A stretch of DNA of 64,000 nt, taken from contig NC_134570.1 of the NCBI RefSeq assembly GCF_050947875.1, positions 229,261,265-229,325,264 of the forward strand, in the 5' to 3' direction. Source of the stretch: Dermacentor variabilis. Taxonomy: Eukaryota > Arthropoda > Arachnida > Ixodida > Ixodidae. The notes beneath the pieces were generated by a model. The model saw only the letters and a program-made list of their open reading frames with translations. It was not told where the DNA came from and did no database searches. How positions within the stretch are numbered: position 1 is the first letter of the stretch; each line of letters begins with the position of its first letter. Positions 33,170 through 44,060 of this stretch are shown one piece after another. Both the position numbers and the translations under genes were made by a program.

Positions 33170-33243
33170 CTGTCCCGTTCACCTTTACCTCCAGACTCTG
33201 CCTGCGGACCAAGTTCCGCACACTCTATGTCATCCCTCGACAT
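33170..33243 (+). other. 74-bp patch copied from the host Gypsy element
   Basis: Matches 32560-32633 with about four mismatches (starts ctgtcccgttcacctt, ends atccctcgacat). It sits inside the Penelope-like insert, upstream of its GIY-YIG region. Confidence 0.85.
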
Positions 33244-33651
33244 AGAGCTCTAAGCTCTGTTCGCAGCTATATCGGACAAACATGTCGATGTTTCAATGAG
33301 CGTGCAATGTAACATTGTCGTAATCGGCGCAACACTGAAAGGAGTTGCCTTGCAGAGCATTGCAAAATTAAGACTGCACTAATTGCCGCCCTCAGTTTGA
33401 GAAAACTAAATTTTTGAAGTTTGGAAAAGACAGGTTCCAGGGGGAAATTGTGGAAGCCTATTTCATCAAGAAAGAAGGAAACGCATGCGTCAGCAGGCCG
33501 TCCATTGTGCTTCGTGACAAGGAGATGACTTTTTTAGAAGGTTTCATTTAGGCCTCATGTTAGAGTGATTCATTTGGGTTTTCCGTCTGTCTTCCTTTTA
33601 TTTAACTAGTTTTTATTTTGTTGACGATTTTCTAGTGGCTCTTAAGCTTTT

Positions 33652-36600
33652 GTGGCTGGGGATTTTAATGCTCCGTATCACGTGTGGGGTTACAAGCTTG
33701 ACACAGTAAAAGGGAGAGACCTTTGGCAGAACGATGCAGGATTTGACCTTACGCTGGTCACTGACCCTGCCTTTCCGACACGTATAGGGACGTCGACGTG
33801 TAGGGATACTACCCCTGACCTCTGCTTTGTAAAGAACGCAGCCAAGCCTAGTTGGTGCAATCTTGCCGAAGACCTAGGTAGTGATCATTATATTAACCAA
33901 GTCGTTTTTGAGGTTGAGGGTAGGCGCCCTGGGGCGTTAACGTTTATAGACTGGGATAAGTTTCGGATGATCCGGGAGGAGAGAGGAGAAAGGGGGAAGG
34001 AACTCAAAGGCCTGTACCGGCCGTCCATGGAGGATTGGGTCACCCAGGTGAGGGAGGATGTAAAGGAGGCTACGAAGGAGATCATTACGGATTTGGAGGT
34101 GGATAGTGTTGATAGCAGGCTGGCCCATCTGATTGAAGCCAAGCGGTCTATGCTGGCTAGGTGGAAGGGGCAGAGGCTTAATCGCAGGCTGCGTAAAAAG
34201 ATTTCCGAGCTGAATAAGTTGATTGAGGAGCACTGTAAGCTTTTGTCTAGGCAACAATGGGATGAGGTATGCAACTCGGTGGACGAGCAGGTGCGCAACG
34301 TGAGGTCGTGGGGCTTGCTTAAGCATTTGCTGAACGACTCCAATACGAGGCTTAGTCAGGGGCACGTCCTTACTAGAGCTGTACACGAAGCAGTGGGGTC
34401 TGCCTCGGAGGAAAAGCTGGTTGAAAAGCTGGCCAACAAATACCTTCCTGTTGCGGACCCGGATGCTTTTCTGACGGAGCATGCCTTCACGGGAGAGGAC
34501 AACTTTTCCCTAGATGAGGACTTTTCTGTGGAAGAGGTACGCACGGTTTTGCATAACCTTAAGAGCAAGTCGGCTCCCGGAGCGGACGGGATTTCGAACA
34601 AGCTTTTGAAAAATCTGGACGATAGGTCAATCAAGTACCTTACCGGGGAGGTTAACGCTATGTGGAGAGACGGGGTGGTTCCAGAGCAGTGGAAGACAGC
34701 TCTCACGGTGCTGATTCCCAAGACTGGCAAAGTCCCGAACATTGATAACTTAAGGCCTATTTCGCTCACTTCGTGTGTGGGCAAGGTAGCCGAGCATGCG
34801 GTGCTTAATCGGCTTACAAGGTACCTTGAGGAGAACCAGGTCTGCCCCCACACTATGATTGGTTTTAGGGCCGGGCTGTCGACTCAAGACGCAATGAAGC
34901 TCATCAAGAGTCAGGTCATTGATGGAGATGGAAGGGGCGTTAAGGCCATCCTAGGGCTGGACCTGGAGAAGGCTTTTGACAACGTTCGGCACTCTTATAT
35001 TCTTAAGTCCATTTCGGTTCTTGGCCTCGGCGCGCTTTCATGACTAAGTCAGGTCCTTCCTGTCAGGCAGGAAGGCTACCTTGAGGGTTGCGGAGCTGGA
35101 GCCAAAGATGTTAAATCTTGGAGACAGGGGCACTCCTCAAGGGGCCGTCATCTCGCCCACATTGTTCAATCTGGCCATGGTCGGATTGACCAAGAGGCTC
35201 TTGGAGATTGAGGGGATTAGGCACACGATGTATGCAGATGACGTGACCATATGGTGTCCCGGTGGTAGTGAGGGCTATATCGAAAGTGTTCTACAGGAGG
35301 CAGCAGATGTCATTGAGAATTATTTGGACCCGACGGGGTTAAGGTACTCCCCCTCCAAGTCGGAGCTGTTGCTGTACTGTCCCACTAGAAGGGGACGCAA
35401 GCCAAGGGGATGGATCCCCGTGGACCAGCTGAGCATTCAGCTTCGTACAAGAAATGGCGATCCCATACCTAGGGTTGATAAGATCAGGGTTCTGGGGATG
35501 ATTATTGAGTCGAACGGGGCCAACACGCTGACGATCCAGAAGATCATTGCCAAGACAGAAAATGCGGTATGCCTAGTGAAGAGGGTGGCCAACAGGCAGA
35601 CGGGGTTCAAGAGGGAGAGTCTCATTAGACTTATGCACGCATTTGTATTGTGTCACTTTACTAATGTGGCGGCCATGCACAAGTGGAAACCATTGGAGAA
35701 GGAGAAGCTTGACACGCAGATTAGGAAGTCCACGAAGAAAGTGTTGGGAGTGCCAATGTGCACCATCACCGACCGACTTCTCCAGCTGGGAATTCATAAT
35801 ACCTTGGATGAGATAGCTGAGGCTCAGGAGAGGACGCAGATGGTGCCTCTCTCTACGACTAGCATGGGTCGGCAGATTCTGAGAGAGTTAGGTGTTCCTC
35901 AGGAGAAGATTTCGCAGCTTCATGTCGATATTCCCGTGAAGGTCCGTAATCGGTATCAGGTCAAGCCTGTTCCCAGGAACATGCATCCGGAGCGAAATGT
36001 TGGTAGAAGAAAGGCCAGGGGAGCTTGCCTACTCAGACTCATTCAGGATGGGAATCAGAAGGTTGGCTTCGTCGATGCTTATTTTAACGAGGAGATAAAG
36101 GTGTTTACCATAGTTGTCGTGGACAATGAGGGCAGTCTCGTTAACGCTGCTACCGTTCGGACTGATAGGCCAGAGGTCGCGGAGCAAGCAGCTATTGCGC
36201 TCGCCTTGGTTGACAGGCGCAGGCCTTTTGTATATAGCGATTCAAAGTCGGCCGTTAGGGCCTTTGAGAAGGGCTCGGTGGCTAAGGTTGCTTTTAAAAT
36301 TATGCAGACATGTGAGATCTCTCAACACTACTTATGTTGGTTCCCTGCTCACCTTGGCATGATCGAGGGAGCTCCTCCGAATCTCAATGAGTCCGCTCAT
36401 GAGGCAGCGTGAGATCTTACCCTCCGCTCTGCCCCGCGCAACGGCGTGGCGGTACTCCCCGAGAACAAAGACTCCCCTTCCACATACAATGAAATCACGA
36501 AGTATTACTTATTAATCGCAGGGTTTACAGTTTGCCGCATCCTAAACTAAACAGGGTTCGGGCACTTACATTACGCTTACTACAGACTGGTACTTATCCT

Positions 36601-36858
36601 TGCCCACGGAGACTGAACATGTTTTATCCAGAGACGTATGCAGAGCCTTATTGCCAAGATTGTGGTGCTTTAGCCACGCTCGAACACATGCTCTGGTCTT
36701 GCGAAAGAATTGAAGACTTGGCGATCAAGGATGCGTCCAAGTGGGAGGCTGCACTTCGCAGCCCGGACCTGGGTGAACAATTCTGGGCTGTCCAGCAGGC
36801 TCACGACGTGGCCGTGAGGCTTGGCCTTCCGGTCCCGACGTGGGAGCGGCCCGCTTAG
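33652..36858 (+). pseudogene. I-type LINE ORF2: partial EN, RT, RNase H, CCHC motif
   Basis: The first segment (33652-35043) runs from 'VAGDFNAPYHVW' (end of the endonuclease; SDH near 33880) through the RT fingers ('KSKSAPGADGISN', 'NLRPISLTSCVGK') to 'GLDLEKAFDNVRH'. A frameshift with a stop at 35041 shifts the frame. The second segment (35081-36412) has 'GTPQGAVISPTLFNL', the catalytic 'MYADDVTIW' (about 35229-35253) and RNase H ('VYSDSKSAVRAFEKG', 'WFPAHLGM'). A second break near 36410-36530 precedes 'CQDCGALATLEHMLWSC' (36655-36705, C-x2-C-x7-H-x4-C) and the end 'GLPVPTWERPA'. Catalytic residues are kept. The two frame breaks and 5' truncation inactivate it. Confidence 0.88.
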
Positions 36859-36913
36859 TGATTAATTATTACTACTTGTAGGACCAAATAAAGTTTTCCT
36901 TCCTTCCTTCCTT
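33654..36913 (+). mobile_element. 5'-truncated I-type LINE with RNase H, 12-bp TSD
   Basis: Flanked by 'ttaagcttttgt' at 33642-33653 and 36914-36925. It begins inside the endonuclease and ends with 'ggaccaaataaagttttccttcc', a poly(A)-signal plus (ttcc)n tail. It contains RT, RNase H and a C-terminal Cys/His motif. Integrated into the Penelope-like element, it is the innermost layer of the nest. Confidence 0.9.
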
Positions 36914-37169
36914 TTAAGCTTTTGTTGCATTTTTTGACGCAGACGCTGTTCTTTAGACCTTCATCGTTCAACTCTTCTGTCCATTTCATTGTTTGTCACG
37001 TGGTTAATTTTTCGCGCGGTCAGATGTTTTATCAATTTTTTAGGTGAGTGACTATTACAGATTTTAGTGTTGACGCAGACGCTGTACTTAGACGCATTTT
37101 TCATGTTTTACCTTGCCTCTACTACTCCAAGCATGAGCCAACTAGCCCAGGCAAGAGTTTTACTTGGGC

Positions 37170-38010
37170 AATAGGTGGATCGTAGTTGCTGTTGACCATT
37201 TCACACGCTTCACCGAAGCTGCTGCTTTACCAAGTTCTACAGCGCGGGATGTATCCCCTTTCATCCTACATCGCTTCGCCCTTCGACACGGCGCACCTCG
37301 AGAACTCCTCAGTGATAGAGGTCGCACCTTCCTCTCCGATTTCGCCGAAGGTTTGCTTTCGGAATTCCACATTATTCATCAGACAAGCACGGCATGCCAT
37401 GGCCAGACTAACGGGATCACAGAGCAATTTAACCGCACACTTGGTCATATGCTCTCGATGTACGTGGCACCTGATAATGGCAACTCCGACCGCATCCTTC
37501 CATTCATCACGTTCGCGTACAGCACCGCGATCCAGGCTACTACGGGAACTTCACCTTTCGTCCTTCTGTGTGGCCCCCAGTCTACGCATACCATCGACAC
37601 GCTCCTTGAATACCGTCCTAACACCTCCGAGTGTCTCCCTGCGTCAGACGTCACCCGACAAGCCGAAGAATGCCGGCAGCTCACGCGCACCTTTACAGCA
37701 GAGCAACAGGAGCGCCAGAAAGGCAACCCCACCGACTCGCTTCCAAACACCACATATGCTCCAGGCTCTCTTGTGTGGCCGTCTGTCCCTTTCCAAACGC
37801 CGAAGCTTTCCTCAAATTTTGTCCCAAATTCGAAAGGTCTTGTCGAGTTTGGGAGCGAACATGCACGGTGAATTTTCTGATTGAGCCACTGTCACCACCT
37901 GACTACTTCCGCCGGCGCGGGCGTGACATTGTCCACGTCTCGCACCTCAGTCCCTACCACAACCCTCTGCCTCCCGATTCTTATGTTGCCAGAATGGCTC
38001 TTTTCATCCG
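37170..38010 (+). pseudogene. Gypsy integrase core and C-terminus
   Basis: Resumes the host Gypsy at 'RWIVVAVDHFTRF' (first catalytic Asp), then 'LLSDRGRTFLSDF' (second Asp, about 37310-37345), 'HGQTNGITEQFNRTLG' (Glu, about 37400-37445) and 'PFITFAYSTAIQATTGTSPF'. After a stop at 37869 the C-terminal 'DIVHVSHLSPYHNP' is read near 37925-37965 in another frame. The DDE triad is present, but the protein is broken upstream. The 3' LTR begins at 38020. Confidence 0.85.
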
Positions 38011-38019
38011 GGGCGAGAT

Positions 38020-38190
38020 TGTGAAGAAGAAGACGCGTTTCGCTGTACAGCCGCGTCGCCAACGCGCGGCTCTGCTCTGCTCGCGCTGCTGGTTTCTGGC
38101 TTCTTTTTGGACGGTGCTTCGGGCTGCCTCACCGTACCCGGTTTGGTGTGCCCTTTGCATAAGGAGCCGCTAATGAACATCTTCTCGATG
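38020..38190 (+). repeat. 3' LTR of the intron-1 Gypsy element
   Basis: Starts tgtgaagaagaagacgcg after a purine-rich stretch (ccggggcgaga). It aligns with 26169-26332. Confidence 0.75.
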
Positions 38191-38533
38191 GTGATTGAAA
38201 AGATAAAGGCAACCCGGAGCGCTTCGGCTTTCGATCGCTGTACGTGATGTTCTGTGAGTTGAGTCAAAATAACAATTGATCTAAATGCTACTCACACTTT
38301 TTAAGTTCGTCGGCGCATTCGTGTTTCACAAAGCAACAAGAGCGTTTGCAAGAACCTAACTTGCAGTCAATAAGTGATGGCAAACCCTGACCTATAAGGT
38401 GATTCTCTCTTTTTTTTTGCGCTAGGCTAGTAATGAGGGACTCCGAAAGCAAAATATTGCTTAAACATTCGGGGCACACTAGATGGCAAGTTATGGGCCA
38501 AACCAGTCATCTCGGTAACCTTGACTTCTGCAG

Positions 38534-38665
38534 GCTATCACGGATACGGTGGAGAGCTCACTGTCAGCTCTACACCGTTTCAGACACCAGCTCTACATGC
38601 TTTTCTCAAGGCCGGCAAGGAGCTTGGCTACGAGGTCAATGACCACAACGGAGCTCAGCAAACAG
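38534..38665 (+). CDS. GMC oxidoreductase, internal exon b (GC donor)
   Basis: A 132-bp exon, phase 1 to phase 1. It completes the Gly codon left by exon a and encodes [27 protein letters not shown] and [12 protein letters not shown] plus one base. This is the GMC substrate-domain segment with the typical GxGGxLTV and DxNGxxQTG motifs. The acceptor is acttctgcag. The exon ends CAG|gcgagt, a non-canonical GC donor. The choice is supported because the next exon (46979) has exactly the required phase and continues the family alignment. Read-through would give 80 residues unlike any GMC protein. Confidence 0.9.
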
Positions 38666-38732
38666 GCGAGTCACGAGAAAGGAAGGATTTTCCAATATTG
38701 CCTTGTTTTCTTTATTCTATTTGCATGAATGA

Positions 38733-39653
38733 GGGGTGCTATGATGTAAAGTTATTCCAAATTTCTCTATTCCAATCGTGCAATCAGCCCTCCACGATTG
38801 GTCAAAATACCTTCAAGCCACCGCCCACTGCGGCGGTCTGTCACGCGACATCACGAAAATCGCGAAAGAACGAAAGAAAAATAACTTCTCATTCTACGCC
38901 TTTTTCGCCATTAGCCAAAAAGGCGTCGCTTAACCAATTGCTATTGCTCAAAGTTTCTCGGGCTGCGCCGACTTTGCCTGCATGTCACGCGACGTCACAA
39001 AACCCCGAAAACCCACCGCCTCAAAGTGACGTGTACGCGTTAAAGACACATTAATATGCCGAACAAAACTGAACATTTTTCTGAATAGTCGCAGACTGTG
39101 TTGTTCTGAAAGGAATAAAAGATGGCTGCCCACCCGTTTCTGTGGCACTGGCTACTCGGAGCTGCCGGGAAGCGTGGATTTATTTGCCTATAATAAAAGA
39201 TATCGCGGGGCAGTATAACGTTATGGAGACCTTTCGGCACCTATACGGCATTGCTCTAACAACTCTGCTTTGCTGAGTATCCGTTTTAGCGACACTTTCC
39301 ACCTTCTGTTGCACGGCGCCACGATTTTCGACTAGTCACAGCAAGCGAAGTAAGGGGAAGCGGACCAATCGCACAAGCCGCCACCACCCTCCACATCCGG
39401 TTATCTACTTTCACTGTGCTGGCTTGGCCCCGTCGAACTCTCTCCACTTGAGCATGCTCCCTCTTCGCTATTCGCTTGATATTCGCTTTGAAAGCAATAT
39501 AAAGTGACGTCCTATGAACGAGAAATGCATTTGAGTCGTCATTTCAAAGAACGCTGCGGGTTACCGCCCGATGCTTGCGTCGCTGGTTACGTAATTTGAT
39601 GTCAGGAGGTTGAAATAAAAACAGATTGGAATGGTTTTACATTATAGGGCCCC
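38733..39653. mobile_element. ~0.92-kb element with imperfect terminal inverted repeats
   Basis: The left end (ggggtgctatgatgtaaagttattccaa, in two parts 38733-38748 and onward to 38760) matches the reverse complement of the right end (39626-39653, ending ttttacattatagggcccc) with several mismatches. The interior has no transposase-like ORF. It includes short AT-rich and CG-rich stretches and a candidate TATA-like 'ataataaaag'. Probably a non-autonomous DNA transposon. No target duplication was established. Confidence 0.5.
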
Positions 39654-39878
39654 ATCACTCTTACAAAGTGAATAAATCTCGGAATAACTTCAATAATGTA
39701 CTAACAATTAATGTACCACAGTTGTAAATCTTTACACTTCACAATCAGTTGAATAATGTCAACGCCAAGAACTACTCGGCAGTTTTTTTATTGATGTGGC
39801 AAAAGAGCTTTCGAACATCATGTGGCGCTGTGGGTACTGTGATAGATAAATAAATAAAGAAATCACTCTGAGAAATTA

Positions 39879-42765
39879 TTTAGAGGGACAGACAACTGTT
39901 CAGAACGTGGACCGAGCTTGCCCAGATAAAGAAAAGATTGTGCCTCGTGTTTACTGAAACGAGCAATGTTTTCTTCATTAGGCGAGGATATATATTTTTA
40001 TTTATTCACATCAAATTGCGAAAAAGAAAACCCCTCAAACTTAGTAAAGTAGTGCTACGCTTTGAAGAATGCCGCCTCCTCCTCGCGCGCTCTGGCCGAG
40101 GCCGACGCCGCGTGCGTATTGGCCTAATGGCATCACGTGGGCCCTCGCGCCGGCTTCGTTTGTTTACAGTCGTGCTTCAGTGCCATTTTCGCTTGAGAAG
40201 CGTGTAGATTGACGAGGAGCGCATGTGGGTGCCGATGCTATTGTGTTGTTTGGTTTGTGAATGCCTTGAACTAAGTTTTGTGGCAAGAGCGACGTCGCTT
40301 CACGTCATTTTCGGTCACCATAACCTAGTTTCAGAAAAGACAAGAAGCTTTTCTCGATACCTTCCGGTAAGCGCTACGGGTTAAGAACGACATTGATTCA
40401 TCCAATTGGCAGGGACCACTTCAGAACAACATTCTCCACACGAGTGCATGAGGTAGTTGCGAGTCGCTCATAGTATAGTCCTACGCGACGTGTACTTTGT
40501 TTACATAAGCAGTACGTGTTCGTATCTGGTGCGCTTAATCGTATTGTGCGCCAACAAACTTGAATTCACGGGCACCGGAGGTGCGTGCGAAAATGTTATT
40601 ACGAAAGCTTTCGAAGTCACCGCATTCCTTTTGACAAAATTTGAGCCTCCAGCGTGAAAACTCATCTTAGGAAAGCGGCTCTGCATTTTCTAGTTACTAA
40701 CTAGCCTTGTTTCTTCGTGTTCTTCATTGGCGGTCGCCCGGTGGATTTGCGATACAAAGGAAAAATGTGTGTGCTCTCCCGAAACCGCGTTCGTCACCGA
40801 ACGACAGCATGCACGCGATGCAAATATGCAAATACGTGTTTGAGACGCATGTCTTAATTGAATTCAGCTTTAAAGTCTGGGTAGGTTAAGATGGGCGGGT
40901 GGAGCACTCGCAAACAAAACGTATGGTCGCCCGCTCGTTCACTGGCTGGTTTAGGTGTCGTTCGCTCGTTCAGCTATTTTGTTTGTTTGTTCAGCTATTA
41001 CCTCGTTTGATCACAATGTCTCTGAGACACACGCAAGGCGACAGCAAATGGTGCCTCAATGACTGGTCACTGCATCATTTCACTTACCGCAATTACGGCC
41101 GCGTCGTAGCGCGGCAATTCTTTGCGCGGTCATCGCTTCGCTAAAGTCACATCTCGCAAACGTTATTTCGGAGCGAGTGAGACCGTCCTCAATGCCTGCA
41201 TCTTAGTGCAACTCGGATCGCGACAGGTACGATACTTCGTGAAAGGACGAGCTAACGCACGATGAAATGTTATTCGTGATGAAGCACTAACCTGAAAAAG
41301 TAATGCACTTGTTTGAGCCTGAATGAAGCGCTGTTACCGCATTCCCGCTTCGCGAACGTATACTAAAAAACTTATTTCATTTCATATATACGCAGAATCC
41401 CGACTCGATGATCGGCCACGCGTATTTTTGTCGACTTTGAGGCACGAGAAACATGATAGCGCTAGCGCCCACTTTTGAGCCTCTGCGCGTGCTTAGAAGA
41501 TCGGCAAGCACGCACGTTGGCGGCACTGTAGCTTGTTATACTCCTTCGAACCTTCAGAGCAGCCGTCGTTCGTGCCCTCTGTCGGCCTTTGTACGTCATA
41601 GCTGATACGCGTTGCGAATTCACATGGTTAGGACGGCGCAGATTATTGAGGCTACTGAGGGCTTGCAGTAGGCCAGGATGTTGGCATTCGGTCGTAAATG
41701 CGTTATTTACAACAATTCGCAACAAGGTCTTGCCACGCGCACTTGACAAATGTTGCGTACCTATTTGTAGCGCTCGCGTTACATCGATACATACGGATTC
41801 GTCATGGCAAAGCGTTAGCGCTCGTTCAGATACGTTTTTTAAATATAGTTATCAAGACAGAAAAAAACAAAACGCCGTCACATAATTTGCATAACACTCC
41901 GTATAGACATTTTATGCTGTACACGAAGCTACACAGAGCTAGAAAGCTAACGCGAACGCTTAAAGCGCACCGCATCGCTTTGCGTGCGTTCATTCTGCGA
42001 AAGGTTCGGCTACGCTCGAGCCGTGTAGGCGGCGCCACGGTCGTGAAAGAGAAGAGAAAGGAACGAAGGCGGAGGAGGAGAGCGTCGCTTCTTTACGAAG
42101 TGTAAAGGGTTTTGGCGCTTCACGTGGCACAATCATTACAATATATAGCATTCCCTATCACGCGACTTTCTATTAGTGTACAGGGCTGCTCGGCTTTCTT
42201 CAAATATGGAAATTCCATTAATTATTTCTAAGTTGTTGCGGTAACTTACAACGCGCAGCTCAATCTTCACTGATTATAAGCAAAAGAGTGGCGACATGCC
42301 CTGCGAGATCGGCCGACACACGCTGTAGCCCGTTCGCGGAGTCCATTGTGCCGCCCTGAGAACATGCGCCCACTGCCAAGTGAGGCCAACACATTATCAC
42401 TAGCTAGCACTAGGAATCGAAGCAGCCACTGCACCAGTATATTATGTTTAGACGCAGTGAGAACATCACAATGCAGATGGCTAACGAAAGCTGCATTCAT
42501 TGCACCCATCCACCGTGCTGCTGCCAGATTGGACGGCGCGTGCGGATCGCCCGACCTCGGAGGCAGGCCGCAGGCGTCGCTCTCAGTTCTCAGTGTTACT
42601 GGCGTCGGAACTCCTTTCAAATTGCCTCGATTGGAAAATTCAGCTTACAAAATTTGTACGCGCTTTTGGTAGTAACCGCAGCAGGCATAAACGCTACCGA
42701 AATTGAGCGTTTCATAGCGCCCATAAAGAACTGGGTTCTGAAAAATGGTTGACTGTCCCTCTAAA
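39879..42765. mobile_element. ~2.9-kb element with terminal inverted repeats
   Basis: The left end tttagagggacag (39879-39891) and the right end ctgtccctctaaa (42753-42765) are perfect inverted repeats, followed inward by further similarity (caac...ttcagaac, 39893-39906 and 42735-42750). The interior lacks a long ORF or recognisable transposase. Open stretches of up to about 135 codons show no domain. Probably a large non-autonomous DNA transposon. Confidence 0.55.
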
Positions 42766-43139
42766 CAGTTTTTAGGCTACGTTTTACTAGACCTAATGGC
42801 ATTACGCACCACAAACCTTGTGTCATTAACTCAAAGATATTGCGCAGAAACAAAAACGGTGTACCTTTGATTGTAAACGTGATAGCTGGCTAGGCTACTC
42901 TACCACAGTGGGCGCGACCTACAACGTCCGATAGGATTCCTCAAACTACTCGAGCGGCTCTATACTTTCTTATAAAAAATGGACCATTTCCAAAAACATT
43001 CTGCGCATGCGCGAGAGAGGTATTTTCTACCTTAAGGTGGTTAGCTGAACATTCCGTCATTTTCTAAGTAACCGAACAGTTCACCGTAGATTGGCGCCAA
43101 CTCGTTTGTTTAAGGGCTAGTTTCCCCAGGATCGTGTCC

Positions 43140-44060
43140 TTGTGCACACACAAAATAGCGAAGATCGTGCAATGCCCGGCCGACCCGCGGCGGAAGGGAA
43201 GCAGGCATTAGGCAGGTGGCCCGATACCGAGGATAGTGCAATAGCAGGCCCACCCGCGGCGGAAGTGAATGAAGCAGGCGTGAAGCACTCCCCATACGTG
43301 GGCCGATCCTGAAGGTAGTGCAATGCCGGGTCCACCCACGCCGGAGGTGAAGTGGGCGTTAAGCACTCCCCATACGTGGGCCGATCCCGCAATGGGTGCA
43401 ACACCCGGCCGACCTGCGGCGGAGGTGAAGCAGGCAATAAGCACTCCCCAAATGTGGGCCGATCCTGAAGGTAGGGCAATGCCCGGCCGAACCACGGCGG
43501 AGGTGAACCAGGCGCTAAGCAGTGCCCATACGTGGGCCACTCCCGAAGGTAGTGCAATGCCGATCCAACCCACGGGAGAGGTGAAGCAGGCGTTATACAC
43601 TCCCCATATGAGGGCCTATCCTGAACCATATGCAATGCCGGGCCGACCCGCGGCAAAGGTGAAGCAGGCCTTAAGCACTCTCCATACCTGGGCCGATCCC
43701 GAAGATGGTGCAATACCGGGCCGACCCACGACGAAGGTGAAGCAGGCGTTAAGCACTCCCCATACGTGGGCCGACCTCGAAGATGGTGCAATACCGGGCC
43801 GACCCACGACGAAGGTGAAGCAGGCGTTAAGCACTCCCCATACGTGGGCCGACCTCGAAGATGGTGCAATACCGGGCCGACCCACGACCAAGGTGAAGCA
43901 GGCGTTAAGCACTCCCCATACGTGGGCCGACCTCGAAGATGGTGCAATAACGGGCCGACCCACGACGAAGGTGAAGCAGGCGTTAAGCACTCCCCATACG
44001 TAGGCCGACCTCGAAGATGGTGCAATAACGGGCCGGCCGGCGGCGGAGGTGCACTTCGCA
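43140..44060. repeat. 78-bp minisatellite, ~12 units
   Basis: The unit 'gtgcaataccgggccgacc...gggccgacctcgaagatg' recurs exactly every 78 bp from about 43711 to 44040 (anchors 43711, 43789, 43867, 43945, 44023). It recurs with more divergence back to about 43140. Because 78 is a multiple of three, several frames on both strands stay open. The longest (44121-43117, minus, 334 codons) has a 26-residue repeat containing 'RPTYGECLTPASP'. No homology or start context argues for a real protein. It lies in GMC intron 2. Confidence 0.9.

Larger units (their letters stand above)
33099..37169 (+). mobile_element. Penelope-like element fragment, itself interrupted by an I-type LINE
   Basis: The insert is flanked by 'aataggtgg' at 33090-33098 and 37170-37178, and the host integrase codons rejoin across it. 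Its recognisable part is a GIY-YIG endonuclease: 'SYIGQTCRCFNERAM' (33263-33307) and, in another frame, 'GKIVEAYFIKKEGNACVSRP' (about 33440-33500) and 'LRDKEMTFLEGF' (33510-33550). No RT is seen, so it is a 5'-truncated copy. The remainder (36926-37169) is non-coding, with two copies of 'gacgcagacgctgt' and a terminal 'gagccaactagccc'. Confidence 0.75.
26169..38190 (+). mobile_element. Ty3/Gypsy LTR retrotransposon in GMC intron 1, interrupted by nested insertions
   Basis: Both LTRs are recognisable (26169-~26332 and 38020-~38190). Between them, in plus orientation, come gag-like sequence, protease, RT, RNase H, integrase zinc finger and integrase core. Two insertions split it: a non-autonomous LTR element at 28750-32067 (TSD atcat) and a Penelope-like element at 33099-37169 (TSD aataggtgg). 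Removing both leaves about 4.6 kb, in the range of Gypsy elements. The LTRs differ at roughly one sixth of positions by eye, so it is old. Stops, frameshifts and altered catalytic residues make it inactive. Confidence 0.88.

Noticed and set aside
38521..39054. Read-through of GMC exon b as a terminal exon of 177 codons
   Set aside because: Residues after QQTG are unlike GMC proteins and run into an inverted-repeat element. The exon at 46979 continues the family in phase.
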